Part shown: in pieces, positions 1 to 12,024 of the stretch | How positions within the stretch are numbered: the first letter of the stretch is position 1 | Layout of the letters: every line of letters starts with the position of its first letter | Source of the DNA: Diadema setosum | Lineage: Eukaryota; Echinodermata; Echinoidea; Diadematoida; Diadematidae | DNA: 64,000 nucleotides | Assembly: GCA_033980235.1 (NCBI GenBank) | Contig: CM067063.1 | Span: 43,090,354-43,154,353, forward strand | Reading direction: 5' to 3' | The notes under the pieces: model-generated | The model's input: only the letters and a program-made list of their open reading frames with translations | Told to the model about the DNA's origin: nothing | The model's database searches: none | Program-made: the position numbers and the translations under genes

Positions 1-2202
1 TCATGTCGCAAAGACGACAGCGCAAGTAAAATCATAGTGATCAGTCGACCGTGACGTCACTATGACGTCATTATATGAAAACACATTTTCATTCATATCT
101 CATTAATGGAATGGAAATTTTCAATGAAATTTACGTCACATATATTTCAAGTCAAGCGAATTCTACACATATTCTCAAAATTCATATATACCCTTAAAAC
201 GTGCGCGTACGCGCGCGTTGAAATATTTGTATTCTCCAAACAAGCTCAAATTTTTTTTGCACGTGTTTCAGACCATTTGGAGCATTTTTTGAAAAATTGA
301 AAAATTTGGACGGACGCGTACGCGCGCGCGCATTTACGCACGCACAGCTCATATGCAATAGAAATTTCCCGTTTTTACACTTTGATCGGATGTCTTAAAT
401 GTCAAGGAATATTTCTACCAAGTTTCAAGTCAATCCGACTCAATATGACGTCATACGGGCCCGTCAAAGTTTAAATTCCGCGCGCGCGTCAATGGCGATA
501 TACAGTGCAACTATGCCAAAAAACCGCCAATTTCAAATCCGATTTTACTCGTCAGGATGGACGGTGACCCCCCATTTTCTTTACATATTTTGATAGCTGA
601 TGAGTTGTACATGTCATTTCATGGGGTGGCAATGCTGGCAAAATGATGAAAAGATATGAAATTTCTTAATAAAGTAAAAAAAGTAAATTTTCAAAATGAC
701 GTCATCAAATTTCAAGTTTATTTGAGCATATCTCACTAATCCTTTGTCAATTTTCACCCAGATTTCAGTATGTTGTAGCTTATTAAATGCTCTTTCATTA
801 ATGTGATAACAATATTTTGATTGGATGACGGCATCACCTCGTAAAAATGGATTGAAATTAATCTTGTCAAATTTGACCAGTTTATGTGTTATCTCTATGG
901 GAGTGCAGTTTTTCTGGAAATGAAAATTGACATGACTATCTATATCGAGCACTAGCTCACTTATGCTTCGGTGAATTTCTGCCAGATTTTAATATGTTGT
1001 AGCTGAGACTTTGTGCTATCGTAAGTGTGCCCTTTGTTTTTTCATACGATGTCTGCATCACGTCAAAAAACTTGGTTGAAATTAAAGCTTATCTTCGATG
1101 TATTGAAATATTTCTTTCTTTCTGCAACTTTCCGTGCAATAACTCAAGAAAAACATATCCTATCACCCCCATATTTTGCACATGTTTAGTTCATGTCACG
1201 TACATTATTTGATAAAATAACAACTACTGGATCAGACGCCATCTTGGGTATGTAAATTAGGGTCAAAGGTCATAAATGTTTTATCCTGTATCTTGGTGAA
1301 TACATGTCCTATCTTTCACATATTTTGCACACGCAAAGATCATGTTACAAGAATCATTTCACAAAATAACCACTCTTTGCTCAGATGCCATCTTGTCTGT
1401 GCAAAGTGGGGTCAAAAGGTCACATGTACTTCTTTCTGTTTCTTCGTTATGACGTGTTATCTCTATGGGAGGGAATTTTTCTAGAGACATGATTGTCTTT
1501 ATCGAGCACTAGCTCACTTACCCTTTGGTGAATTTTTCTCAGATTTTATTATGTTGTAACTGAGACTTTGCGCTATCGTTACGTGCCTTTGTTTTTTCAT
1601 ATGATGTCGGGATCATGTTAAAATACTTGGTTGAAATTAAAGCTTATCTTCGATGTATTGAGATATTTCTATGTTTCTGCAACTTTCTTTGCAATAACTC
1701 AAGAAAAACAGCCCCTATCACCCCCATATTTTGCACATGTTTAGTTCATGTCACGTACATTATTTCATAAAATAACAACTACTTGATCGGACAACATCTT
1801 GGGTATGTAAATTAGGGTCAGAGGTCACAAATGTTTCATCCTGTATCTTGGTGAATACATGTCTTATCTTTCCCATATTTTGCACACGCAAAGATCATGT
1901 TACAAGAATCATTTCACAAAATAACCACGTTTTGCAGAGATGCCATCTAGGTTGTGCAAAGTGGGGTCAAAGGTCATATGTACTTGTTGCTGTATCTTCG
2001 TTATAGTGTATACAGATTTGGTACCAAAGATGGCAGATATGACTCCCTTTTCTAAATGAGAATCCAAACATCACACGGCCAATGTCTCTGAACACAAATG
2101 AAACCTGCATGGCCATGAATATTGCGATCAGGACTTGAATCAATGATTAAAAAAAAATCGGATCACCTTAATTTGTCAGTTATGACAAATTACAATCTCT
2201 AG
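1..2202 (+). mobile_element. Array unit 1 (left-truncated), Helitron-like repeat, 3' type A
   Basis: This is the first of seven related head-to-tail units, and the window cuts off its 5' end. Near the left edge lie two adjacent TGACGTCA palindromes (52-59, 63-70), followed by alternating purine-pyrimidine GC tracts at 199-218 and 314-333 and a third near 479-491. Two more TGACGTCA sites sit at 446-453 and 697-704. A module starting with a CGAGCACTAGCTCAC-like motif occurs twice, at about 944 and 1500. DR1-like pairs lie at 1260-1272, 1814-1827 and 1962-1975. The 3' end is a 10-bp stem (TAATTTGTCA, 2169-2178, pairing with 2183-2192) followed by CTAG at 2199-2202. No transposase or Rep/helicase reading frame is present. 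Transposon origin is inferred from the terminus and the repetition. Confidence 0.7.
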
Positions 2203-4509
2203 TCTTCTTCTTTTTCTTATTTCTCCCCAAAAGTTGTGTATCGATTAGCTCCGAAAGTCCTCTTCCTATCAATTTCAAACTTATACCATATATGTATCGT
2301 CTCCGAAAGACGGCAATCGAACTAAAATCAAAGTGATCAGTCGACCGTGACGTCACTATGACGTCATTATATGAAAACACATTCTCAATCATATCTCATT
2401 AATGGAATAGAATTTTTCAATGAAATTTACGTCACATATATTTCAAGTTATGCGGATTCTACTCATATTCTCAAAATTCATATTTTCTCTTAAAACGTGC
2501 GCGTACGCGCGCGTTGAAATATTTGTATGCTCAAATCGAGCTCAAATTTTTTTTGCACACGTTTCAGACCATTTGGAGCATTTTTTGAAAAATTGAAAAA
2601 ATTGGACGGACGCGTACGCGCGCGCACATATACGCACGCACAGCTCATATGCAATGGAAATTTCCCATTTTTTCACACTTATTGGATGCCTGAAATGTCA
2701 AGGAATATTTCTACCAAGTTTCAAGTCAATCCGACTCATTATGACGTCATACGGACCCGTCAAAGTTGAAATTCCGCGCGCGCGTCAATGGCGATATACA
2801 GTCCAACAATGCCAAAAAACCGCCAATTTTGAATCCGATTTTACTCGTCAGGATGGACGGTGACCCCCCATTTTCTTGACATATTCTGAAAGCTGATGAG
2901 TTGTTCATGTTAATTCATGGGTTGGCGATGCTGGAAAAATGATTAAAAGATATCAAATTTCTTAATACAATTAAAAAAGTAAATTTTCAAAATGACGTCA
3001 TCAAATTTCAAGTTCACTCGAGCGTATCTCACTTATCCTTTGCCAATTTTCACCCAGATTTCAGTATGTTGTAGCTTATTAAATACTCTTTCATACATGT
3101 AATAACAACATTTTGATTGGATGACGGTATCACCTCGTAAAAATGGATTGAAAGTAATCTTGTCAAATTTGACCAGTTTACGTGTTATCTCTATGGGAGT
3201 GCAGTTTTTCTGGAAATGAAAATTGACATGACTGTCTTTTTCGAGCACTAGCTCACTTATGCTTCGGTGAATTTCTCCCAGATTTTGATATGTTGTAGCT
3301 GAGACTTTGCGCAATCGTAAGTGTGCCCTTTGTTTTTTCATACGGTGTCGGGATCATGTCCAAAAACTTGGTTGAAATTAAAGCTTATCTTCGATGTATT
3401 GAGATATTCCTTTCTTTTTGCAACTTTCTTTACAATAACTCAAGAAAAACAAGCTCTATCAGCCCAATATTTTGCACATGTTTAGTTCATGTCACGTACA
3501 TTATTTCATAAAATAACAACTACTTAATCAGACGTCATCGTGGGTATGTAAATTAGGGTCAAAGGTCATAAATGTATCATCTTGTATCTTGGTGAATACA
3601 TGTTCAATCTTTTTCATATTTTGCACACGTAACGACCATGTTACAAGGATCATTTCACAAAATAACCACTTTTTGCTCAGATGCCATCTTGGGTGTGCAA
3701 AGTGGGGTCAAAGGTCATATGTACTTCTTTCTTTATCTTCGTTATGACGTGTTATCTCTATGGGAGGGAATTTTTGTAGATGTGAAAATTGACATGATTG
3801 TCTTTATCGAGCACTAGCTCACTTATGCTTCGGTGAATTTCTCCCAGATTTTAATATGTTGTAGCTGAGACTTTGGGCTATCGAAAATCTGCCCTCCATT
3901 TTTCATACGATGTCGGGATCACGTCCAAAAACTTGGTTGAAATTAAAGCTGATCTTCGATGTATTGAGATATTTCTTTCTTTCTGCAACTTTCTTTACAA
4001 TAACTCAAGAAAAACAGGCCTTATCACCCCCATATTTTGCACATGTTTAGTTCATGTCACGTACATTATTTCATACAATTACAACTACTTGATCAGAAGT
4101 CATCTTCGGTATGTAAATTAGGGTCAAAGGTCATAAATGTATCATCCTGTATCTTGGTGAATACATGTCCTATCTTTCCCATATTTTGCACACGTAAAGA
4201 CCATGTTACAAGGATCATTTCACAAAATCACCACTTTTTGCTCAGATGCCATCTTGTCTGTGCAAAGTTGGGTCAAAGGTCAAATATACTTCATTCTGTA
4301 TCTTCGTTAGTGTATACGGAATTGTGTACCATAGATGGCAGGTCTGACTCCCTTTTCTAAATGAGAATCAAAACATCACACGGCCAATGTCCACTAAACA
4401 CAGATGAAACCAGTATGGTCATGCCTATTGGGATCAGGAGACTCAAATCGTTGATTTACGAACAGATCGGATCACCTAATTTGTCAGTCTTGACAAATTC
4501 CGAGTCTAG
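2203..4509 (+). mobile_element. Array unit 2, Helitron-like repeat, 3' type B
   Basis: The unit is 2307 bp and begins right after the CTAG of unit 1 with a TCTTCTTC tract. It therefore lacks the 5' 12-mer TTAGGTGATCCG found in units 3-6. It has the paired CRE palindromes near 2349-2368, GC alternating tracts near 2495-2515 and 2606-2626, and two copies of the GAGCACTAGCTCAC module (about 3242 and 3808). DR1 motifs lie at 3556-3568, 3704-3717, 4121-4133 and 4270-4282. The 3' end has the 12-mer CGGATCACCTAA (4468-4479), a 9-bp hairpin (4478-4486 with 4491-4499) and CTAG at 4506-4509. By eye it is closest to unit 7 over its whole length. Confidence 0.75.
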
Positions 4510-7086
4510 TTAGGTGATCCGAGTATCCTTCGGATCACCTTCTGTATCTGTACGGATTCTTTGTTGGTTCTTCTTCTTCTTTATTTCTGGACAAAATTTG
4601 TGTAGAGGTTAGCTCAGAAAGTCCTCGTCCTATCAATTTCAAAATTATACCATATATGTATCATGTCCCAAAGACGACAGATCTAATGTATAATACTGAT
4701 CAGTCGACCGTGACGTCACTATGACGTCATTATATGAAAACACATTCTCAATCATATCTCATTAATGGAATAGAATTTTTCAATGAAATTTATGTCACAT
4801 ATATTTCAAGTTATGCGCATTCTACTCATATTCTCAAAATTCATATTTTCTCTTAAAACGTGCGCGTACGTGCGCGTTGAAATATTTGTATGCTCAAATC
4901 GAGCTCAAATTTTTTTTGCACACGTTTCAGACCAATTGGAGCATTTTTGAAAAATTGAAAAAATTGGACGGACGCGTACGCGCGCGCACACATACGCCCG
5001 CACAGCTCATATGCAATAGAAATTTCCCGTTTTTTCTCACTTATCGGATGCCTGAAATGTCAAGGAATATTTCTACCAAGTTTCACGTCAATCTGACTCA
5101 ATATGACGTCACACGGGCCCGTCAAAGTTGAAATTCCGCGCGCGCGTCAATGGCGATATACAGCGGAACAATGCAAAAAACCGCCAATTTTAAATCCGAT
5201 TTTACTCGTCAGGATGGACGGTGACCCCCCATTTTGTTTACATATTCTGAAAGCTGATGAATTGTACATGTCATTTCATGGGTTGGCGATGCTGGAAAAA
5301 TGATGAAAAGATATCAAATTTCTTAATAAACTAAAAAAAGTAAATTTTCAAAATGACGTCATCGAATTTTAAGTTCACTCAAGCATATCTCACTTATTCT
5401 TTTGTTGATTTTCATCCAAATTTCAATATGTTGTAGCTCATTAAATGGTCTTTCAGTCATATATTAACAACATTTTGATTAGATGACGGCATCACCTCGT
5501 AAAAAGGGATTAAAAGTAACATTGTCGAATTTGACCAGTTTACGTGTTATCTCTATGGGAGTGCAGTTTTTCTGGAAATGAAAACTGACATGACTATCTT
5601 TATCGAGCACTAGCTCACTTATGCTTCGGTGAATTTCTCCCATATGTTAGTATGTTGTAGCTGAGATTTTGGGCTATCGTAAGTGTGCCCTTAGTTTTTT
5701 TCATACGGAGTTGGCATCACGTCCAAAAACTTGGTTGAAATTAAAGCTTATCTTCGATGTATTGTAATATTTCTTCCTTTCTGCAACTTTCTTTGCAATA
5801 ACTCAAGAAAAACAGACTCTATCATTACCATATTTTGCACATGTTTAGTTCATGTCACGTACATTATTTCACAAAATAACAACTACTTGATCAGACACAA
5901 TCTTGGGTATGTAAATTAGGGTCAAAGGTCATAAGTGTTTCATCCTGTATCTTGGTAAATACATGTCTTATCTTTCCCATATTTTGCACACGTAAAGACC
6001 ATGTTACAAGGATCATTTCATGAAATGAGCATTTTTGGCTCAGAGGCCATCTTGTCTGTGCAAAGTGGGGTCAAAGGTCATATGTACTTCTTCCTGTATC
6101 TTCGTTATGACGTGTTATCTCTATGGGAGGGAATTTTTCTAGATGTAAAAATTTACATGATTGTCTTTATCGACGACTAGCTCACTTACCCTTTGGTGAA
6201 TTTCTTCCAGATTTTCGTATGTTGTAGCCAATTTAATACTCTTTAAGTTTTGTTCAATCAAAGTTTTAATCGGATGATGTCTTCACCTCGTGAAAATGGA
6301 TATAATGTAACCTTGTCAAATTTAACCAGTTTACGTGTTATCTCTATGGGAGGGAATTTTTCTGGAAATGAAAATTGACATGACGGTCTTTATGGAGCGC
6401 TAGCTCACTTACTCTTCGGTGAATTTCTCCCAGATTTTAATATGTTGTAGCTGAGACTTTGGGCTATCGTGATTGTACCCTCTATTATTTCATACGACGC
6501 CGAGATCACGTCGAAAAACTTGGTTGAAATCAAACTTATCTTCGATGTATTGAGATATTTCTTTCTTTCTGCAACTTTCTTTGCAATAACTCAAGAAAAA
6601 CAGCCCCTATCACCCCCATATTTTGCACATGTTTAGTTCATGTCACGTACATTATTTCATAAAATAACGACTACTTGATCGGACACCATCTTGGGTATGT
6701 AAATTAGGGTCAAAGTCATAAGTGTTTCATCCTGTATCTTGGTGAATACATGTTCTGTCTTTCCCATATTTTGCACACGTAAAGACCATGTTACAAGAAT
6801 TATTTCACAAAATAACCACTTTTTGCTCAGATGCCATCTTGGCTGTGCGAAGTTGGGTCAATGGTCAAATATACTTCATTCTGTATCTTCTGTACCGAAT
6901 TTGGCACCAAAGATGGCAGACCTGACTCTCTTTTCTAAATGAAAATCCAAATATCACACGGCCAATGTCTCTACACACAGATGAAACCTATATGGTCATG
7001 CCTATTGCGATCAGGACTAGAATCATTGATAAAAAAAAAAAAATCGGATCACCTAATTTGTCAGTGTTGACAAATTCCGAGTCTAG
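4510..7086 (+). mobile_element. Array unit 3, Helitron-like repeat with both asymmetric inverted repeats
   Basis: The unit is 2577 bp and is the best example of a full unit. The 5' end is TTAGGTGATCCG (4510-4521), followed by a second inverted copy that makes a short terminal hairpin up to about 4540. The 3' end has the complementary 12-mer CGGATCACCTAA (7045-7056), then a 9-bp stem (7055-7063 with 7068-7076) and CTAG (7083-7086). The paired CREs lie near 4712-4731. Copies of the GAGCACTAGCTCAC-type module are at about 5604, 6170 (diverged) and 6392, one more than most units. DR1 motifs are at 5919-5931 and 6068-6080, with decayed versions near 6709 and 6850. Unit 5 has the same extended architecture. 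Confidence 0.75.
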
Positions 7087-9439
7087 TTAGGTGATCCGAG
7101 TATCCTCTCGGATCACCTATTGTTTCTGTACGGAATCTTTCTTTATTTCTTTCTCCTCAAAAATTGTGCAGAGGTTAGCTCAGAAAGTGCATTGCCTATG
7201 AATGTTAAACTTATACCATTTATGTATCATGTCGCAAAGACGACAGCGCAAGTAAAATCATAGTGATCAGTCGACCGTGACGTCACTATGACGTCATTAT
7301 ATGAAAACACATTTTCATGCCTATCTCATTAATGGAATGAAATATTTCAATGAAATTTACGTCACATATATTTCAAGTCAAGTGAATTTTACTCATATTC
7401 TCAAAATACATTTTTATCTCAAAACGCGCGCGTACGCGCGCGTTGAAATATTTGTATGCTCAGATTGAGCTCAAAATTTTTTTGCACACGTTTCAGACCA
7501 TTTCAAGCATTTTTTGAAAAATTGAAAAAATCGGACGGACGCGTACGCGCGCGCGCATATACGCACGCACAGCTCATATGAAATTGTGATTTCCAGTTTT
7601 TTCACTTTGATCGGATGTCTAAAATGTCAAGGAATATTTCTACCAAGTTTCAAGTAAATCCAACTCAATATGACGTCATACGGGCCCGTCAAAGTTGAAA
7701 TTCCGCGCGCGCGTCAATGGCGATATACAGTGCAACCATGCCAAAAAACTGCCAATTTTAAATCCGATTTTACTCGTCAGGATGGACGGTGACCCCCCAT
7801 TTTCTTTATATATTTTGAAAGCTGATGAGTTGTACATGTCACATCATGGGGTGGCAATGCTGACAAAATGATCAAAAGATATCAAATTTCTCAATAAAGT
7901 AAAAAAAGTAAATTTTCAAAATGACGTCATCAAATTTCAAGTTCACTCAAGCGTATCTCACTAGTCCTTAGTCAATTTTCACCCAGATTTCAGTATGTTG
8001 TAGCTTATTTAATGTTCTTTCAAACATAACATTACAATATTTTGATTGGATAACGGTATCACCTCGTAAAAATGGATTAAAAGTAATCTTGTCAAATTTG
8101 ACCAGTTTACGTGTCATCTCTATGGGAGTGCAGTTTTTCTGGAAATGAAAATTGACATTACTATCTTTATCGAGCACTAGCTCACTTATGCTTTGGTGAA
8201 TTTCTCCCAGATTTTAATATGTTGTAGCTGAGACTTTGCGCTACCGTAAGTGTGCCCTTCGTTTTTTCATACGATGTCGAGATCACGTCAAATATTTTGG
8301 TTGAAATTCAGGCTTATCTTCGATGTTTTGAGATATTTCTTTCTTTCTGCAACTTTCTTTGCAATAACTCAAGAAAAACACGCCCTATCACCCCCATATT
8401 CTGCACATGTTTAGTTCATGTCCCGTACATTATTTCATAAAATAACAACTACTTGATTGGACACCATCTTGGGTATGTAAATTCGGGTCAAAGGTCATAA
8501 GTGTTTCATCCTGTATCTCAGTGAATACATGTCCTATCTTTCCCATATTTTGCAAACGCAAAGACCATGTTACAAGGATCATTTCCCAAAATAACCACTT
8601 TTTACTCAGATGCCATCTTGTCTGTGCAAATTGAGGTCAAAGGTCATATGTACTTAATTTTGTATCTTCGTTATGACGTGTTATCTCTATGGGAGGGAAT
8701 TTTTTTAAATGTGAAAATTGACATGATTGTCTTTATCGAGCACTAGCTCACTTATCCTTCGGTGAATTTCTCCCAGATTTTAATATGTTGTAGCTGAGAC
8801 TTTGCGCTATCGTTAAATTTCATTTTGTTCTTTCATACGATGTCGGGATCACGATAAAAAACTTGGTTGAAATTAAAGCTTATCTTCTATGTATTGAGAT
8901 ATTTCTTTCTTTCTGCAACTTTCTTTGCAATAACTCAAGAAAAACACGCCCTATCACCCCCATATTCTGCACATGTTTAGTTCATGTCACATACATTATT
9001 TCATAAAATAACAACTACTAGATCGGACAACATCTTGGGTATGTAAATTAGGGTCAAAGGTCATAAATGTTTCATCTTGTATCTTGGCGAATACCTGTCC
9101 TATCTTTCCCATATTTTGCACACGTATAGACGATGTCGCAAGAATCATTTCACAAAATAACCACTTTTTCCTCAGATGCCATCTTGGGAGTGCAAAGGTG
9201 GGTCAAAGGTCATACGTACTTGTTCCTGTTTCTTCGTTATAGTGTATACAGAATTTGGTACCAAACTTGGCAGATATGACTCCCTTTGCTAAATGAGAAT
9301 GCAAACATCACACGGCCAATGTCTCTAAACACAGATGAAACTTGTATGGTCATGCCTATTGCGATCAGGACTCGAATCATTGATAAAAAAAAAATCGGAT
9401 CACCTTAATTTGTCAGTAATGACAAATTACAATCTCTAG
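7087..9439 (+). mobile_element. Array unit 4, Helitron-like repeat, 3' type A
   Basis: The unit is 2353 bp and starts with TTAGGTGATCCGAG and a perfect 12-bp hairpin (AGGTGATCCGAG, loop TATCCT, CTCGGATCACCT). The CRE pair lies near 7279-7298, the GC alternating tracts near 7424-7443 and 7540-7557, and the GAGCACTAGCTCAC module at about 8172 and 8737. DR1-like motifs occur near 8465, 8633, 9050 and 9200. The 3' hairpin is the 10-bp variant (9406-9415 with 9420-9429) followed by CTAG at 9436-9439. That 3' variant is shared only with unit 1, so units 1 and 4 look like one subfamily. Confidence 0.73.
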
Positions 9440-12024
9440 TTAGGTGATCCGAGTGTCCTCTCGGATCACCTCCTGTATCTCTACGGATTCTTTGTTCTTC
9501 TTCTTCTTTCTTTATTTCTGGACAAAAGTTGTGTATCTACGTACTCAGAAAGTTCTCACAGTATCAATTTCAAACTCATACCATATATGTATCATGTCCC
9601 AAAGACGAAAAATTTTATAAAATCATAGTGATCAGTCGACCGTGACGTCACTATGACGTCATTATATGAAAACACATTTTCATCCATATCTCATTAATGG
9701 AATAGAATTCTTCAATGAAATTTACGTCACATATACTTTAAGTCAAGCGGATACTACTCATATTGTCAAAATTCATATTTATTTTAGAACGCGCGCGTAC
9801 GCGCGCGTTGAAATATTTGCATGCTCAAATCGAGCTAAAAATTTTTTTGCACACGTTTCAGACCATTTGGAGTATTTTTTGAAAAATTGAAAAAATTGGA
9901 CGGACGCGTACGCGCGCGCACATATACGCACGCACAGCTCATATGCAATGAAAATTTTCCGTTTTTTCACTTTGATCGGATGTGTGAAATGTCAAAGAAT
10001 ATTTCTACCAAGTTTCAAGTCAATCCAACTCAAAATGACGTCATACGGGTCCGTCAAAGTTGAAATTCCGCGCGCGCGTCAATGGCGATATACAGTGCAA
10101 CAATGCCAAAAAACTGCCAATTTTAAATCCAATTTTACTCGTCAGGATGGACGGTGACCCCCCATTTTTTTTACATATTCTGAAAGCTGATGAGTTGTAC
10201 ATGTCATTTCATGGGTTGGCAATGCTGGAAAAATGATTAAAATATATCAAATTTCTTAATAAAGTAAAAAAAGTAAATTTTCAAAATGACGTCATCAAAT
10301 TTCAAATTCATTCAAGCATATCTCACTTATTTTTTAGTTGATTTTCGTCCAAATTTCAATATGTTGTAGCTCATTAAATGGTCTTTCCGATAAATATTAA
10401 CAACAATTTGATTGGATGACGGCATCACCTCGTAAAAAGGGATTAAAAGTAACATTGTTAAATTTGACCAGTTTACGTGTTATCTCTATGGGAGTGCAGT
10501 TTTTCTGGAAATGAAAACTGACATGACTATGTTTATCGAGCACTAGCTCACTTATGCTTTGGTGAATTTCTCCCATATTTTAGTATGTTGTAGCTGAGAC
10601 TTTGGGCTATCGTAACTGTGCCCTTCGTTTTTTCATACGGAGTCGGCATCATGCCCAAAAACTTGGTTGAAATTAAAGCTTATCTTCCATGTATTTTCAT
10701 ATTCCTTTCTTTCTGCAACTTTCTTTGCAATAACTCAAGAAAAACAAGCTCTATCAGCCCAATATTTTGCACATGTTTAGTTTATGTCACGTACATTATT
10801 TCATAAAATAACAACTACTTGATCGGGCACCTTCTTGGGTATGTAAATTACGGTCAAAGGTCAAAAATGTTTCATCCTGTATCTTGGTGAATACATTTCT
10901 TATCTTTCCCATATTTTGCATACGTAAAGACCATGTTACAAGAATCATTTCACAAAATAACCACTTTTTGCTCAGACGCCATCTTGTCTGTGCAAAGTAG
11001 GGTCAAAGGTCATATGTACTTCTTTCTTTATCTTCATTATGACGTGTTATCTCTATGGGAGGGAATTTTTCTAGATGTGAAAATTGACATGATTGTCTTT
11101 ACCGACGACTAGCTCAATTACCCTTCGGTGAATTTCTTCCAGATTTTAGTATGTTGTAGCCAATGTAATACTCTTTACGTTTCGTTCAATCAAAGTTTTA
11201 ATCGGATGATGTCTTCACCTCGTGAAAATAGATATAATGTAACCTTGTCAAATTTAACCAGTTTACGTGTTATCTCTATGGGAGGGAATTTTTCTGGAAA
11301 TGAAAATTGACATGACGGTCTTTATCGAACACTATCTCACTTACTCTTCTGTGAATTTCTCCCAGATTTTAATATGTTGTAGCTCAGACTTTGGGCTATC
11401 GTGAGTATACCCTCCATTTTTTCATACGGCGCCGATATCACGTCAAAAAACTTGGTTGAAATTATACTTATCTTCGATGTATTGAGATATTTCTTTCTTT
11501 CTGCAACTTTCTTTGCAATAAGTCAAGAGAACCAGCCCCTATCACGCCCATATTTTGCACATGTTTAGTTCATGTCACGTACATTATTTCATAAAATAAC
11601 AACTACTTGATCAGACACCATCTTGGGTATGTAAATTAGGGTCAAAGGTCATACATGTTTCAACCTGTATCTTGGTGAATACATGTCCTATCTTTCCCAT
11701 ATTTTCCACACGCAAAGACCATGTTACAAGAATCATTTCACAAAATAACCACTTTTTGCTCAGATGCCATCTTGGCTGTGCAAAGTTGGGTCAATGGTCA
11801 AATATACTTCATTCTGTATCTTCGTTATAGTGTATACCGAATTTGGTACCAAAGATGGCAGACCTGACTCTCTTTTCTAAATGGGAATCCAAACATCACA
11901 CGGCCAATGTCTCTAAACACAGATGAAACCTATATGGTCATGCCTATTGCGATCAGGACTCGAATCATCGATTAAAACAAATCGGATCACCTAATTTGTC
12001 AGTCTTGACAAATTCCAAGTCTAG
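9440..12024 (+). mobile_element. Array unit 5, Helitron-like repeat, extended form
   Basis: The unit is 2585 bp. It opens with TTAGGTGATCCGAG and its hairpin, then a TTC-rich tract. The CRE pair lies near 9644-9663, the GC tracts near 9789-9809 and 9903-9920, and three GAGCACTAGCTCAC-type modules near 10537, 11101 (diverged, as in unit 3) and 11325. DR1-like motifs occur near 10853, 10998 and 11637, with a one-base variant near 11790. The 3' end has CGGATCACCTAA, a 9-bp stem (11993-12001 with 12006-12014) and CTAG (12021-12024). Length and module order match unit 3. Confidence 0.73.
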
